Positions 25,205 through 33,802 of a stretch of DNA of 37,028 nucleotides are shown one piece after another. The stretch's first letter is position 1. The number at the start of each line of letters is the position of its first letter. Below the pieces are notes generated by a model. The model saw nothing but the letters and a program-made list of their open reading frames with translations. It ran no database searches and was not told the origin of the DNA. Origin of the DNA: Schlesneria paludicola DSM 18645 (GTDB lineage Bacteria > Planctomycetota > Planctomycetia > Planctomycetales > Planctomycetaceae); NCBI GenBank assembly GCA_945869955.1, contig CAMBQP010000035.1, forward strand, positions 1 through 37,028, read 5' to 3'. A program made the position numbers and the translations under genes.

Positions 25205-27004
25205 ATGCGGACACGGCACTGGTTGGCTGCAGTATTAGGTGGATGCATGGCATGGGCGAGCGTTGGTACGGCCGACGCTCAGCCACCGGGGATGCCATCG
25301 AATGGGAACCCCGATCAGGCGGGGCTGGATGTGCTGCCGAATCCATACCAATCGTATGGACCGGCTCAGCCATCTTACGGAGGAATGCCCCCTGCGGGGT
25401 ATCCTCCAAATGCCAATGCCTGGCCGAATGTTTCACCATTCGCTGGACCTCCGGTGGATTCCACATCCTACGAGGATGGCTTTTGGTTTAATCGCCTGTT
25501 GCAGGGAAATCGCAAGTATTATTTCTCTGTCGAAGCGTTAATCGGCCATACGCGAAATACAAATTCGGCGTTGATCGGGGCACCGAACGTGAACGACGTC
25601 TCAATCGATGCGCTCCAGGCGCTTTCGAATGGGAACGGAGCTACCGGGGGACAGGGAACATCCACGAACGGATCGTTGGGTGGGGGAACTACCCAGTTTA
25701 ACCAAAACTTGTTCCTCGTCGGACCATCCCGCTCGATCGACGGTGGTGGCGGTGGTGGTGGCGGCGGCGGTGGTGGTGGCGGCGGTGGTACGAACGGCGG
25801 CCTCGGTGGAGGAACTCCGACGATCTTCGCCGCTCAAGACACCGGGGTTCTTTCGAGCATTCTGAATACCAGCGGAATTCGTGGGACATGGGGATGGACG
25901 AATCCTGACGATACCGGCTTTGAGTTGAGCGGGTTTGTTCAAGGAAAAACCTCGACCAGCTGGTCGTTGAGCGATCCCGCACTGAACTTGAACCAGTACA
26001 GCGGAAATTACAATCCGACACAACATTTGCATGCCTGGTTTGGGCTTCCCCTGGGGAGCTCGGGCACAAACAGTTCGATTTTTAACAGCACGGTTGGGAC
26101 CACTACGACCCTGATACCTGGAACAGGGCCCAACGGTGATACGGACGGTAATGGACTGTACGGGGCGGTTCAACCCTACGATATGGGTGTCAACGTCCAG
26201 TTCACGTCCCAATTGATGGGAGCCAGTTCGGACTGGTATTTGAATTCGATCTATGATCGAAAGGCGATCATGGTGCGGCCGTTGGCAGGAGCCAAGTATT
26301 TATACCTGCGTGAAACCTTCCTGTTCGACGCCTACGACAGCGGCCTTGGTTATACCGTCTCAAATTCATCGACAGGTGGTGGAAATGGTGGCGGTGGCGG
26401 TAACGGTGGCGGTGGTGGAAACGGTGGCACGTTCACCTCAGGCTACTTAACGCCGTCGACGATCGATGCCATCTTCTTCACTCCGAATGTACTCCACTCG
26501 CACCTGTTCTCCACGGATGTGTCCCAGATGATGGGTCCCGAGGCTGGCTTTCGTGTTGATCTCGGCAAGTCCGATGCGAAGTTCAAGATGTGGGGTAATA
26601 CAAAAGTCGGTGCCCTGGCCAATGTGACCTCGCGTCAGATTACCGGGTACGGAATCGGAAACGGGTTCAACATTCTCGACACGAACAATGTTCCGTCGAT
26701 GCCAAACAACCCCGCCGCGACCACATTCAACGTGAGCAAGACAACCACCACGGTCTCACCCATGTTTGAACAATCGATCAATTGTAAATTTCCCGTATTT
26801 CATCTGGTTCCGTATCTGAACAAGCTGGAAATCTTCGAACGGGCGAATCTTCAGGCAGGCTATACCTTCCTGTATGTCGGTGATGTTTACCGACCGTCGA
26901 ATACGATTATCTGGAATCAGTATCCACAAACCCCGCAGCTCAATTCGCAGAAATCGAGTTTTTATAATTCGAACTTCAATTTAGGGGTGGAATGGCAGTA
27001 CTAA
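25205..27004 (+). CDS. BBP7-family outer membrane beta-barrel protein
   Basis: This 599-residue protein has a signal peptide (residues 1-26, WLAAVLGGCMAWASVGTADAQ) and a Pro/Gly/Tyr-rich segment (~28-80). It then has planctomycete BBP7 landmarks: YYFSVEALIGHTRN near 110, TSGIRGTWGWTNPDDTGFEL near 222-240, alternating aromatic strands (WYLNSIYD, PLAGAKYLYLRE) and a C-terminal NLGVEWQY ending in aromatic Tyr, as in outer-membrane barrels. Two Gly-rich insertions interrupt it: 16 glycines at 25742-25789 and repeated GGGGGN at 26375-26428. AGGGA 7 bases before 25205 supports the start; the frame is open from 25112. It is flanked by a leader hairpin and a strong terminator, so it forms its own transcription unit. 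Porin or surface function is only presumed. Confidence 0.85.
   Translation: MRTRHWLAAVLGGCMAWASVGTADAQPPGMPSNGNPDQAGLDVLPNPYQSYGPAQPSYGGMPPAGYPPNANAWPNVSPFAGPPVDSTSYEDGFWFNRLLQGNRKYYFSVEALIGHTRNTNSALIGAPNVNDVSIDALQALSNGNGATGGQGTSTNGSLGGGTTQFNQNLFLVGPSRSIDGGGGGGGGGGGGGGGGTNGGLGGGTPTIFAAQDTGVLSSILNTSGIRGTWGWTNPDDTGFELSGFVQGKTSTSWSLSDPALNLNQYSGNYNPTQHLHAWFGLPLGSSGTNSSIFNSTVGTTTTLIPGTGPNGDTDGNGLYGAVQPYDMGVNVQFTSQLMGASSDWYLNSIYDRKAIMVRPLAGAKYLYLRETFLFDAYDSGLGYTVSNSSTGGGNGGGGGNGGGGGNGGTFTSGYLTPSTIDAIFFTPNVLHSHLFSTDVSQMMGPEAGFRVDLGKSDAKFKMWGNTKVGALANVTSRQITGYGIGNGFNILDTNNVPSMPNNPAATTFNVSKTTTTVSPMFEQSINCKFPVFHLVPYLNKLEIFERANLQAGYTFLYVGDVYRPSNTIIWNQYPQTPQLNSQKSSFYNSNFNLGVEWQY
25742..25789 (+). repeat. 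Polyglycine triplet tract (16 codons) in the BBP7 gene
   Basis: Sixteen consecutive GGT/GGC codons form an unbroken run. It sits in a likely loop between barrel strands. Confidence 0.85.
26375..26428 (+). repeat. GGGGGN-type repeat in the BBP7 gene
   Basis: The coding frame here gives GGGN, then two blocks of five glycines and an asparagine (GGGGGN), then GG. It encodes a second flexible loop. Confidence 0.8.
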
Positions 27005-27065
27005 GAATCGAGGATTGAGGCTCAATCACCTTGATCTGAGGGATTTGAGTGCTCGCATCAAATTG

Positions 27066-27107
27066 AAAATTCGGCAAGAGACACTTCGGTCTCCTGCCGA
27101 ATTTTTT
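27066..27107 (+). terminator. Rho-independent terminator after the BBP7 gene
   Basis: The stem combines 11 pairs (27066-27076 with 27095-27105, including TTCGGCA/TGCCGAA), a single mismatch, then a 5-bp GAGAC/GTCTC top closing the loop ACTTCG. A run of six T follows the stem side. It lies ~60 bases past the BBP7 stop. Confidence 0.88.
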
Positions 27108-27234
27108 CATTCGCCACACTTCCTGGGCGTCTCCTCGACAGGGTGCATCTCTTCTCGATAAAGTAAGAGCGACTGGCCGTGGGGAGAGGACTGTCTTCTC
27201 CTCCATTTCCTGAGACACACCTTCGTGAAGATTC

Positions 27235-28455
27235 ATGATGTTGACCGTTGCCCAGGCGTTTGAACATTTGCTGGCAACCGTCGCGCCTTGTGAACTGTCT
27301 GAGGTTCCTCTGGAGCATTCCTTGGGACTTTGTCTTGGTCGAGACGTAACGAGTCCCTGCGATTCCCCTCCCTTTGACAAGTCCGCGATGGATGGCTACG
27401 CGGTCAGGAGCGGCGACCTTGCCAATGGTTCCGCGGTTTTGCGGGTTGTTGAGGTCATTACGGCGGGGCGAGTCCCTTCGCGAACGATTGCTGCGGGAGA
27501 AGCGGCACAAATCATGACGGGGGCGCCACTTCCCACGGGGGCGGATTTAGTGATCAAGGTCGAAGAGACCCAACGAAACGGTGACCTCGTTTTGATCGCA
27601 ACGGAACATGGCAAAGCGGAATCCAATGTGATTCGCCGCGGAACTTCCGTACAAAAGGGTGACCGCGTGCTGAGTGCCGGTTTGACACTGAACGGTTCCC
27701 GAATCGGTGCCTTGGCCGAGTTAGGGCAATCAACGGTTCTCGTCAGACGTCGTCCACGCGTGGCGATTTTAGCAACCGGGGATGAACTGGTCCCGGTGGG
27801 TGACGTCCCCGGACCGGGGCAGATCCGAAATTCGAATGCGGTGATGCTTGCGGCACAGATTGAATCTGCAGGGGGAATTGTCATCTCGCTGGGAATTGCC
27901 CGTGACGATCGTGATGACCTGTTCACGAAAATCCAGCAAGGTTTACAATCAGACCTGTTCGTGCTTTCCGGAGGGGTCTCGGCAGGAACGCTTGATTTGA
28001 TTCCGAGTCTGCTGCAAGAGGCTGGTGTCAAGGAGGTCTTTCACAAGGTGGAAATGAAGCCTGGTAAACCGATCTGGTTCGGAATACGAGCCCCCGTCCC
28101 TCAAACGGACTCGAAAATCTGTCTGGTGTTTGGCCTACCCGGTAACCCGGTCAGCAGTCTGGTTTGTTGCGAATTGTTTGTACGGACGGCGATCCGCCGA
28201 TTCATGGGGATCGAACCTGCGACCCCACAATCGATTTCAGCCATCCTCGAGCACGAGCATACGACGTACCTGGATCGTCCGATCTATCACCCCGCCACGC
28301 TCGTTTGGCGAGACCAGCAACCGATGGTCTCGCTGGTCAAATGGCATGGTTCTGCCGATCTCTGCGGAACGGTGGCGGCAAATGCCATGGTGCTTCTTCC
28401 CAGCAAGGCCCGTTGTTACCAGGTTGGTGATCGAGTTGAAACACTACTGTGGTGA
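27235..28455 (+). CDS. moeA: Molybdopterin molybdenumtransferase
   Basis: This 406-residue cytoplasmic enzyme inserts molybdate into adenylated molybdopterin during cofactor synthesis. Landmarks in order are DSPPFDKSAMDGYAVRSGD near residues 43-60, IMTGAPLPTGADLVIKVE near 93-110, the MoaB/Mog-like core VAILATGDELVPVGDVPGPG near 176-195 with QIRNSNAVML, SGGVSAGTLDLIP near 244, KPGKPIWFGIR near 275 and GLPGNPVSSLVCCELF near 300. C-terminal domain IV follows. The length is usual. The start is at an ATG pair (27235/27238). It is monocistronic, with a 100-base gap to the next gene's longest frame. No other molybdenum gene is in the window. Confidence 0.92.
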   Translation: MMLTVAQAFEHLLATVAPCELSEVPLEHSLGLCLGRDVTSPCDSPPFDKSAMDGYAVRSGDLANGSAVLRVVEVITAGRVPSRTIAAGEAAQIMTGAPLPTGADLVIKVEETQRNGDLVLIATEHGKAESNVIRRGTSVQKGDRVLSAGLTLNGSRIGALAELGQSTVLVRRRPRVAILATGDELVPVGDVPGPGQIRNSNAVMLAAQIESAGGIVISLGIARDDRDDLFTKIQQGLQSDLFVLSGGVSAGTLDLIPSLLQEAGVKEVFHKVEMKPGKPIWFGIRAPVPQTDSKICLVFGLPGNPVSSLVCCELFVRTAIRRFMGIEPATPQSISAILEHEHTTYLDRPIYHPATLVWRDQQPMVSLVKWHGSADLCGTVAANAMVLLPSKARCYQVGDRVETLLW

Positions 28456-28627
28456 ACAACTCCCAAAACGCCGATCATTGATCGCAATGCATCGGATGAA
28501 CAAGTCAATAATTCTGGTGTTTTGATACGGGCATACGGGCGAGGCTCACAGCCAATGATTGAATTCAGCGGGAATGTTCATTGAAAAGTCCGCTCTGGTT
28601 AATGACGCAAGTAGAGATACGACAATT

Positions 28628-30019
28628 ATGCTCACAAAATTAATGCTCCCTGAAATTCTGGAATTGATCGAAGTCGGCGATGGAGAAACGCTGAGCGAAG
28701 CGTTGGATATGTGGCAACCGGCGGATATCGCCGAATTGTTTGCGGACTTGAGCGCTGAACACGAGCGTGCTGCGTTTCAACTGCTGCATGGTCCCCAGCG
28801 GACGTTGATCTTTGAATATCTCGATCGTCCCACGCAGCACAAGCTGCTGGAAAGTCTTGAACCCGCTGATGCCGGGGCCTTATTTAATGATATGGCTGCC
28901 GATGATCGGACCGCCTTGCTGGAAGAATTGGGCGAGGCAGATCGAGAGAAACATTTAAAGACGCTCTCGGCACAGCAAGAGGCGATCGCTCGTTCGCTCT
29001 TGCAATATCCTGAAGAGAGCGTCGGTCGGCTGATGTCACCCAATTTTGTCGCAGTTCGTTCAAATTGGACCGTGGAACATGTGCTGGATCACGTACGCCG
29101 TCACGGGCAGGACAGCGAGTCGCTCAATGTCGTTTATGTTGTCGATCATGATCTGCATTTGATCGATGATTTGCGGATTCGACAGATTCTGCTGGCACCG
29201 GTTCATGCGACAATCGAACAGTTACGCGACGCCAATTATGTCAGCCTGAGTACGACAGACTCGAAGCGTTCGGCGATCGAAGTCTTTCGTCGCTATGACC
29301 GGACCGCCTTGCCTGTGACGGATGAAAACAACAAACTCGTGGGAATCGTCACAATTGATGACGTGCTGGATGTTGCGGAGCAAGCGGCAACCGAGGATGC
29401 CCAGAAGTTCGGTGGACTGGAAGCTCTGAGTGAACCTTATGCGACCACACCGCTGTTAACCATGGTGCAAAAACGGGCCACGTGGTTGGTGATTTTGTTC
29501 CTGGGTGAACTGCTCACCGCCACCGCGATGGGGTATTTTGAACATCAGATCGCGAAAGCCGTGGTCCTGGCGCTCTTCATTCCGCTGATCATTTCCAGTG
29601 GCGGAAATTCAGGATCACAGGCCGCGACCCTGATTGTCCGCGCGTTAGCGGTCGGTGAAATTCGCTTACGAGACTGGATGAACGTTTTCCGCCGGGAATT
29701 ACTTTCAGGAGCGATTCTCGGTGTGATTCTGGGTTCCATCGGCTTTTTGCGAATCGTGATTTGGAGCATGTTTTCGAATGTCTACGGTGAGCACTCTTTC
29801 CAAGTGGCCGTGGCCGTTGGACTTTCTCTGGTGGCGATCGTGCTCTGGGGTTCGTTAATTGGTTCGATGCTTCCCTTTGTATTGAAGCGGTTGGGGCTTG
29901 ATCCTGCCACGTCTTCGGCTCCCTTTGTTGCGACCTTTGTGGACGTGACGGGGTTGGTGATTTATTTTTCCGTGTCGATGATGGTGCTGCGCGGGACCTT
30001 ACTCAAGGAGATGCCCTGA
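28628..30019 (+). CDS. mgtE: Magnesium transporter MgtE
   Basis: This 463-residue channel-like protein imports Mg2+. The N-terminal superhelical domain (~1-130; LPEILELIEVGDGETLSEAL, then DIAELFADL, EPADAGALFNDM) is followed by a CBS pair (~135-255; VGRLMSPNF, LPVTDENNKLVGIVTIDDVLDV) that senses Mg2+. Five helices make up the membrane part (~285-460), with the pore-lining PLIISSGGNSGSQAATLIVRALAVGE. This matches the canonical MgtE layout and length. I chose the ATG at 28628; a TTG start at 28559 or an ATG at 28574 would add 18-23 residues. Its TGA overlaps the ATG of the cytochrome gene by one base. Function is firm by architecture. Confidence 0.93.
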   Translation: MLTKLMLPEILELIEVGDGETLSEALDMWQPADIAELFADLSAEHERAAFQLLHGPQRTLIFEYLDRPTQHKLLESLEPADAGALFNDMAADDRTALLEELGEADREKHLKTLSAQQEAIARSLLQYPEESVGRLMSPNFVAVRSNWTVEHVLDHVRRHGQDSESLNVVYVVDHDLHLIDDLRIRQILLAPVHATIEQLRDANYVSLSTTDSKRSAIEVFRRYDRTALPVTDENNKLVGIVTIDDVLDVAEQAATEDAQKFGGLEALSEPYATTPLLTMVQKRATWLVILFLGELLTATAMGYFEHQIAKAVVLALFIPLIISSGGNSGSQAATLIVRALAVGEIRLRDWMNVFRRELLSGAILGVILGSIGFLRIVIWSMFSNVYGEHSFQVAVAVGLSLVAIVLWGSLIGSMLPFVLKRLGLDPATSSAPFVATFVDVTGLVIYFSVSMMVLRGTLLKEMP

Positions 30020-30774
30020 TGAATTGGCAAGATCAGCGGGTCTCAAAGGTTGTCCGCCTGTTGCTGGGTATCGCCTTTGTCGGAGCCACAGCGCTTTCAG
30101 CCGCCCCCGTAGTCAAGTTTTCTGACGTGGTTTCGATTGACGATCTCACCGCCGAAATTCCGGTGGCGATCGTCGAAATTGAGCGGAGTCTGGTTTCGGA
30201 GGAATCCTTCGAGAAATCCGCAGCCAAATCTCGCCGTTTGGCCGTTCAGGTAGCGATTTTCGCTCAGGCTTTGACCGAACATGATCAGGACTCATCCCTG
30301 AAATCAAGGGGGCCAGCGATCCGTGACGCTGCCATGCAATTCGCACAAACTCGATCCTATCAAGATGCTCGAAGTCGTTTTGAGTTACTCAAGGGATACG
30401 CCGATGGAGCGAGCTCGACAATCGCAAAAATCGAATACGACTGGTCGCAACTCGGCAGTCCGCGACTCTTGATGGATGCCATGCGGGACCGATCCGACTT
30501 GATTCGCAAAGGGTTGCGCCGTCCCAAAGAACCGGTTTTGGAAAGTCGCCAGGCTGCCATGATGGCGGTTCTGGCGTTGGCGATTGATGAACAGGCAAAC
30601 CGATGGAAAAATGCCGAGGAACGGCCTCTCTGGCATTTGGCTTCAAGGGACCTGCAGCGAAGCTTAACTCAAACAGCACACGCCATTCGAAGTCAAAACG
30701 GTTCCGCGGCCATGGAACATTTTACTGCGGCTCACGCCGCCTGCGACCGTTGTCATGAAAACTTTAAACGCTGA
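30019..30774 (+). CDS. Exported cytochrome c'-like protein (single CxxCH at the C-terminus)
   Basis: This 251-residue protein has a signal peptide (residues ~10-29, LLLGIAFVGATALSAA), is mostly α-helical with Arg/Glu/Ala-rich helices, and ends with one haem motif CDRCH at 242-246 (AHAACDRCHENFK). The C-terminal haem site in a helical fold is the hallmark of cytochrome c' and cyt b562-like families; a longer N-terminal helical domain (~35-140) is extra. It probably acts in the periplasm. The ATG overlaps the mgtE stop (TGATG), and AAGGAGATG at 30004-30012 is its ribosome binding site, so it is translated in tandem with mgtE. The biological link to magnesium transport is unknown. Confidence 0.75.
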   Translation: MNWQDQRVSKVVRLLLGIAFVGATALSAAPVVKFSDVVSIDDLTAEIPVAIVEIERSLVSEESFEKSAAKSRRLAVQVAIFAQALTEHDQDSSLKSRGPAIRDAAMQFAQTRSYQDARSRFELLKGYADGASSTIAKIEYDWSQLGSPRLLMDAMRDRSDLIRKGLRRPKEPVLESRQAAMMAVLALAIDEQANRWKNAEERPLWHLASRDLQRSLTQTAHAIRSQNGSAAMEHFTAAHAACDRCHENFKR

Positions 30775-31131
30775 CGTTGGGGTCGACCGAAGTCATTCCA
30801 TCCCTGTTGATGAAACCCGAATTCCCATAATTCTTGCGAATTCGCTGCAAAACGATCGCCGTATTTGCAGAAATTTCGTGCGGGATTTCAAAAATGGCGA
30901 TTCAAACGTAATTACGACGCTGAATCGGAAAGAACTTCCCAAACAGCTCAAACACCGAGTGGAATTCGGGTGGAGATCGCCTAAGATCTCACGCCATGAA
31001 TGGATAAGAATGGCAAAAATTTAACAGGGCTGCAAGGCGGATCGTTTTTCGTGAGATTACGACATCGTGAAATGCCCTCACTGAGTATTTGGCAACTTGG
31101 CAACTTCTGTTTTTTTTGATCAGGCAGTTTT
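30775..31131 (+). promoter_or_regulatory. Intergenic region upstream of the MerR/B12 regulator, with direct repeats
   Basis: This 357-base gap contains no convincing gene (a 90-codon frame starting at 30755 is a shadow of the cytochrome tail). It contains the palindrome GCGAATTCGC at 30836-30845. An 8-base tandem direct repeat (TTGGCAAC twice) at 31089-31104 lies 27 bases before the regulator's GTG, where an autoregulatory operator could lie. A T-rich run follows at 31111-31118. Confidence 0.4.
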
Positions 31132-32031
31132 GTGGACGAACTTTTTTCCCCGATACAAGTGGCACGAGCACTCGGCGTCAGCGAATCTTCAATGAAACGC
31201 TGGTGTGACAGGGGAGTGATCGAGACCGTGCGAACTGTCGGCGGTCACCGCAGATTACAACTCAGCAGCATCATTCGGTTTGCCCGGGAACAGGAGCACC
31301 CGATCCTTTTCCCTGAATTGATCGGTATGCAAACTCGAACTGATGCCTCAGGCCCGCACAGTGAGCATCATGAAAAACAGCTTGTCAATGCGCTGATGCA
31401 CGGGCAGGAAACGTTGGCGAGACAAATTATCTTTGATTTATATCTGGGCAAACATTCGATCAGCGAAATCTGTGATGGAGTCATCAGCGAAGTGTTTCGC
31501 GAAATTGGTCAGCGGTGGGAATGTCAGGCTGCCGACGTTTATCAAGAGCGACGCGCTTGTGAATTGATCCGACGGATTCTGTTTGAATTGCATCGCGTAC
31601 TCCCGAATCCGGATTCTTCATGGACCGCGTGCGGTGGGACACTGGAAGGGGATCCGTATACAATCCCGACAACAATGGTCGAGCTTGTTTTGCGGGATGT
31701 GGGATTGAATGCCGCGTCACTCGGAACCTCGATTCCTTTTGCGTCGATGGCCAGGGCGATCACGTCGATGAAACCCAAGATCTTTTGGATTTGCGCCTCG
31801 TTCATTGTTGACGAAGATCAGTTCGTTGTCGATTTTCAGTCGTTATGCGATACGGCTCAAGCGATTGGTACCGTGGTGATCGTGGGAGGCCGAGCGTTTC
31901 ACGAAGCGATTCGATTGCGACTCAAGTACTGCTATTATTGCGATACCATGCAGCAACTCGAACAATTCGCCAGATCCGTCCGCCAACTGGGGACAACTGC
32001 AAGCGGGACAACTGCAAGCGAGTCAACATGA
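31132..32031 (+). CDS. MerR-type HTH regulator with CarH/LitR-like B12-binding domain (degenerate)
   Basis: This 299-residue cytoplasmic regulator starts at GTG, with AGG 8 bases upstream. Residues ~5-50 form a MerR helix-turn-helix ([20 protein letters not shown] then TVGGHRRL). Residues ~80-155 fit the B12-binding cap domain and ~165-285 the B12-binding Rossmann domain ([18 protein letters not shown], later VVIVGGRAF). In CarH/LitR photoreceptors the cap has W-x9-EH and the Rossmann domain has DxHxxG. Here the sequence gives W129-x9-E139-R140 and D174-PYTIP, so the key histidines are absent, and cobalamin binding by the usual mode is doubtful. A 15-base tandem duplication (31990-32019) repeats GTTAS near the C-terminus. 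It sits 10 bases before the photolyase gene, which it probably controls. Confidence 0.82.
   Translation: MDELFSPIQVARALGVSESSMKRWCDRGVIETVRTVGGHRRLQLSSIIRFAREQEHPILFPELIGMQTRTDASGPHSEHHEKQLVNALMHGQETLARQIIFDLYLGKHSISEICDGVISEVFREIGQRWECQAADVYQERRACELIRRILFELHRVLPNPDSSWTACGGTLEGDPYTIPTTMVELVLRDVGLNAASLGTSIPFASMARAITSMKPKIFWICASFIVDEDQFVVDFQSLCDTAQAIGTVVIVGGRAFHEAIRLRLKYCYYCDTMQQLEQFARSVRQLGTTASGTTASEST
31990..32019 (+). repeat. 15-bp tandem duplication at the 3' end of the regulator gene
   Basis: Two exact copies of GGGACAACTGCAAGC lie in frame and give a [14 protein letters not shown] repetition in the protein's tail. Confidence 0.85.
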
Positions 32032-32041
32032 AGGGACTTCC

Positions 32042-33517
32042 ATGACACAATCCGGTCTGGTCTGGTTCCGCCGAGACCTGCGTCTGGATGACCAACCCGC
32101 ACTCTTGGCTGCAATCGCCAGTGGCAAACCGGTCATTCCGGTTTATGTTCATTCGCCTGCTGAAGAGGGGGATTGGAGCTTGGGGGCCGCCAGTCGGTGG
32201 TGGTTGCACCAGTCACTCCAGCGACTGAACGAGCAATTGGTGGCGCGTGGCTCTCGGCTGATCATTCGTCGTGGCGATTCACAGCGTGAACTCGCCAAAT
32301 TGATTGATGAGACCGACGCGGTCTCGATCAATTGGAATCGTCGCTATGAACCGGCGAGCATTGCATTCGACACGGAAATCAAAACCGCGTTTCGTGCTCA
32401 GGGAATCCGCGTCGAAAGCCACAATAGTACGTTATTATTCGAGCCTTGGGAAATCTCAACGAAAGAGGGGCGTCCTTATCAGGTGTTTACGTCGTTCTAT
32501 AAATCGTGTCTCAGTCGCGCCGAGCCTCCCCTTCCCGAGCCGATACCGGATCGAATCCCCGCTCCGAACTGCTGGCCGGCCTCATTAACGGTCGATGAAC
32601 TCGAACTGGAACCAGCGATTCGCTGGGATACGGGACTCCAGCACACCTGGCAGCCGGGTGCCGCATCCGCGACACGTGAATTGCAGCGTTTTCTACAATC
32701 TGCTGTTTTTGGCTACGATGTGGCTCGTGATCAACCTTCGCAGCGAGGGACGTCGCGGCTTTCGCCCCATTTGCATTTTGGCGAAATCAGTCCTCGTACC
32801 ATCTGGCACGAAACACAACAAGTTCTCCGGCAACAAGCCCGCTCGGCTGATAATACAGGGATCGAGACCTTTCTCAAAGAAATCGGCTGGCGTGAGTTTG
32901 CCTACCACCTGATGTTCCATTTCCCCAAAACAACCAATGAACCTCTACGAAAAGAGTTTTCCCGATTTCCCTGGCAGGTCGATCCTGTCGGACTGGCCGC
33001 CTGGCAACGAGGCTTGACGGGGTTTCCGATTGTCGATGCCGGGATGCGAGAATTGTGGACGACAGGCTGGATGCATAATCGCGTCCGCATGATCGTCGCC
33101 TCGTTTTTGGTCAAGGATTTGCTGATCCCATGGCAAGACGGGGCTGCTTGGTTCTGGGACACGCTGGTCGATGCAGATCTTGCCAGTAACTCGCTGGGTT
33201 GGCAATGGTCCGCTGGTTGCGGCGCTGACGCCGCTCCTTACTTTCGGGTGTTTAATCCGATGCTACAGTCGGAAAAATTTGATACGGACGGTGATTACCT
33301 GCGTCGCTGGTTGCCGGAACTCAAACAACTCCCCACGCCATGGCTCCACGCCCCCTGGACCGCCCCTGCGGCCATTCTGAGGCAGGCGGAAGTCAAGCTG
33401 GGTGAGACCTACCCCCATCCGATCGTCGATCATGCTCAGGCCCGACTGCGGGCACTCAACGCGTTGGCCCAAATCAAAATTTCTACGGGATCCGCCCGCG
33501 GCGGGGAAACACCATGA
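32042..33517 (+). CDS. phrB: Class I deoxyribodipyrimidine (CPD) photolyase
   Basis: This 491-residue flavoprotein repairs UV-induced cyclobutane pyrimidine dimers using blue light. The N-terminal α/β antenna domain opens [16 protein letters not shown]. The helical FAD domain has [17 protein letters not shown] near 237-252, [16 protein letters not shown] near 281, [24 protein letters not shown] near 330-350 and [22 protein letters not shown] near 385-405. The Trp triad positions (in WREF, WMHN and GWQW) are all occupied. AAGGGA lies 5-6 bases before the ATG. It is 10 bases after the MerR/B12 regulator stop, so both form one transcript. Length and residues are those of a functional CPD photolyase; cryptochrome function is less likely. 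Confidence 0.93.
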   Translation: MTQSGLVWFRRDLRLDDQPALLAAIASGKPVIPVYVHSPAEEGDWSLGAASRWWLHQSLQRLNEQLVARGSRLIIRRGDSQRELAKLIDETDAVSINWNRRYEPASIAFDTEIKTAFRAQGIRVESHNSTLLFEPWEISTKEGRPYQVFTSFYKSCLSRAEPPLPEPIPDRIPAPNCWPASLTVDELELEPAIRWDTGLQHTWQPGAASATRELQRFLQSAVFGYDVARDQPSQRGTSRLSPHLHFGEISPRTIWHETQQVLRQQARSADNTGIETFLKEIGWREFAYHLMFHFPKTTNEPLRKEFSRFPWQVDPVGLAAWQRGLTGFPIVDAGMRELWTTGWMHNRVRMIVASFLVKDLLIPWQDGAAWFWDTLVDADLASNSLGWQWSAGCGADAAPYFRVFNPMLQSEKFDTDGDYLRRWLPELKQLPTPWLHAPWTAPAAILRQAEVKLGETYPHPIVDHAQARLRALNALAQIKISTGSARGGETP

Positions 33518-33802
33518 TTTGCCGTGATGACGGCTGATTCAGGCCTGATCAACGGGCCGATCAAATTCCCGCCGTAGAACCCGAGGGTGTCATTCCTCCG
33601 CCGTGTTGCTCGAATGGGCAATGGAGTTTTGTGGTAATCACTGCGGGGAATGTGTTAGAATCTGATCCTTCGCCGTCAAGGTGTCAAATTTGCGACAAAA
33701 GCAGCCGAACGTTGCTGAATGACCTTAACGGTCCCGCAAACCGAATCTTCGAATATCTTTGTTGCCGTTTCTGTACGGCCTCAACATTGCGGAGAAGAGA
33801 TC

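Noticed and set aside
25601..26212. 203-codon antisense frame in the BBP7 gene
   Set aside because: Its Thr/Ala/His-rich tract is merely the complement of the glycine repeats.
27396..28031. 211-codon antisense frame in moeA
   Set aside because: Shadow; the sense strand is a full-length MoeA.
30755..31024. 90-codon plus-strand frame after the cytochrome gene
   Set aside because: Overlaps the end of the cytochrome in another frame, no ribosome site, no protein-like features.
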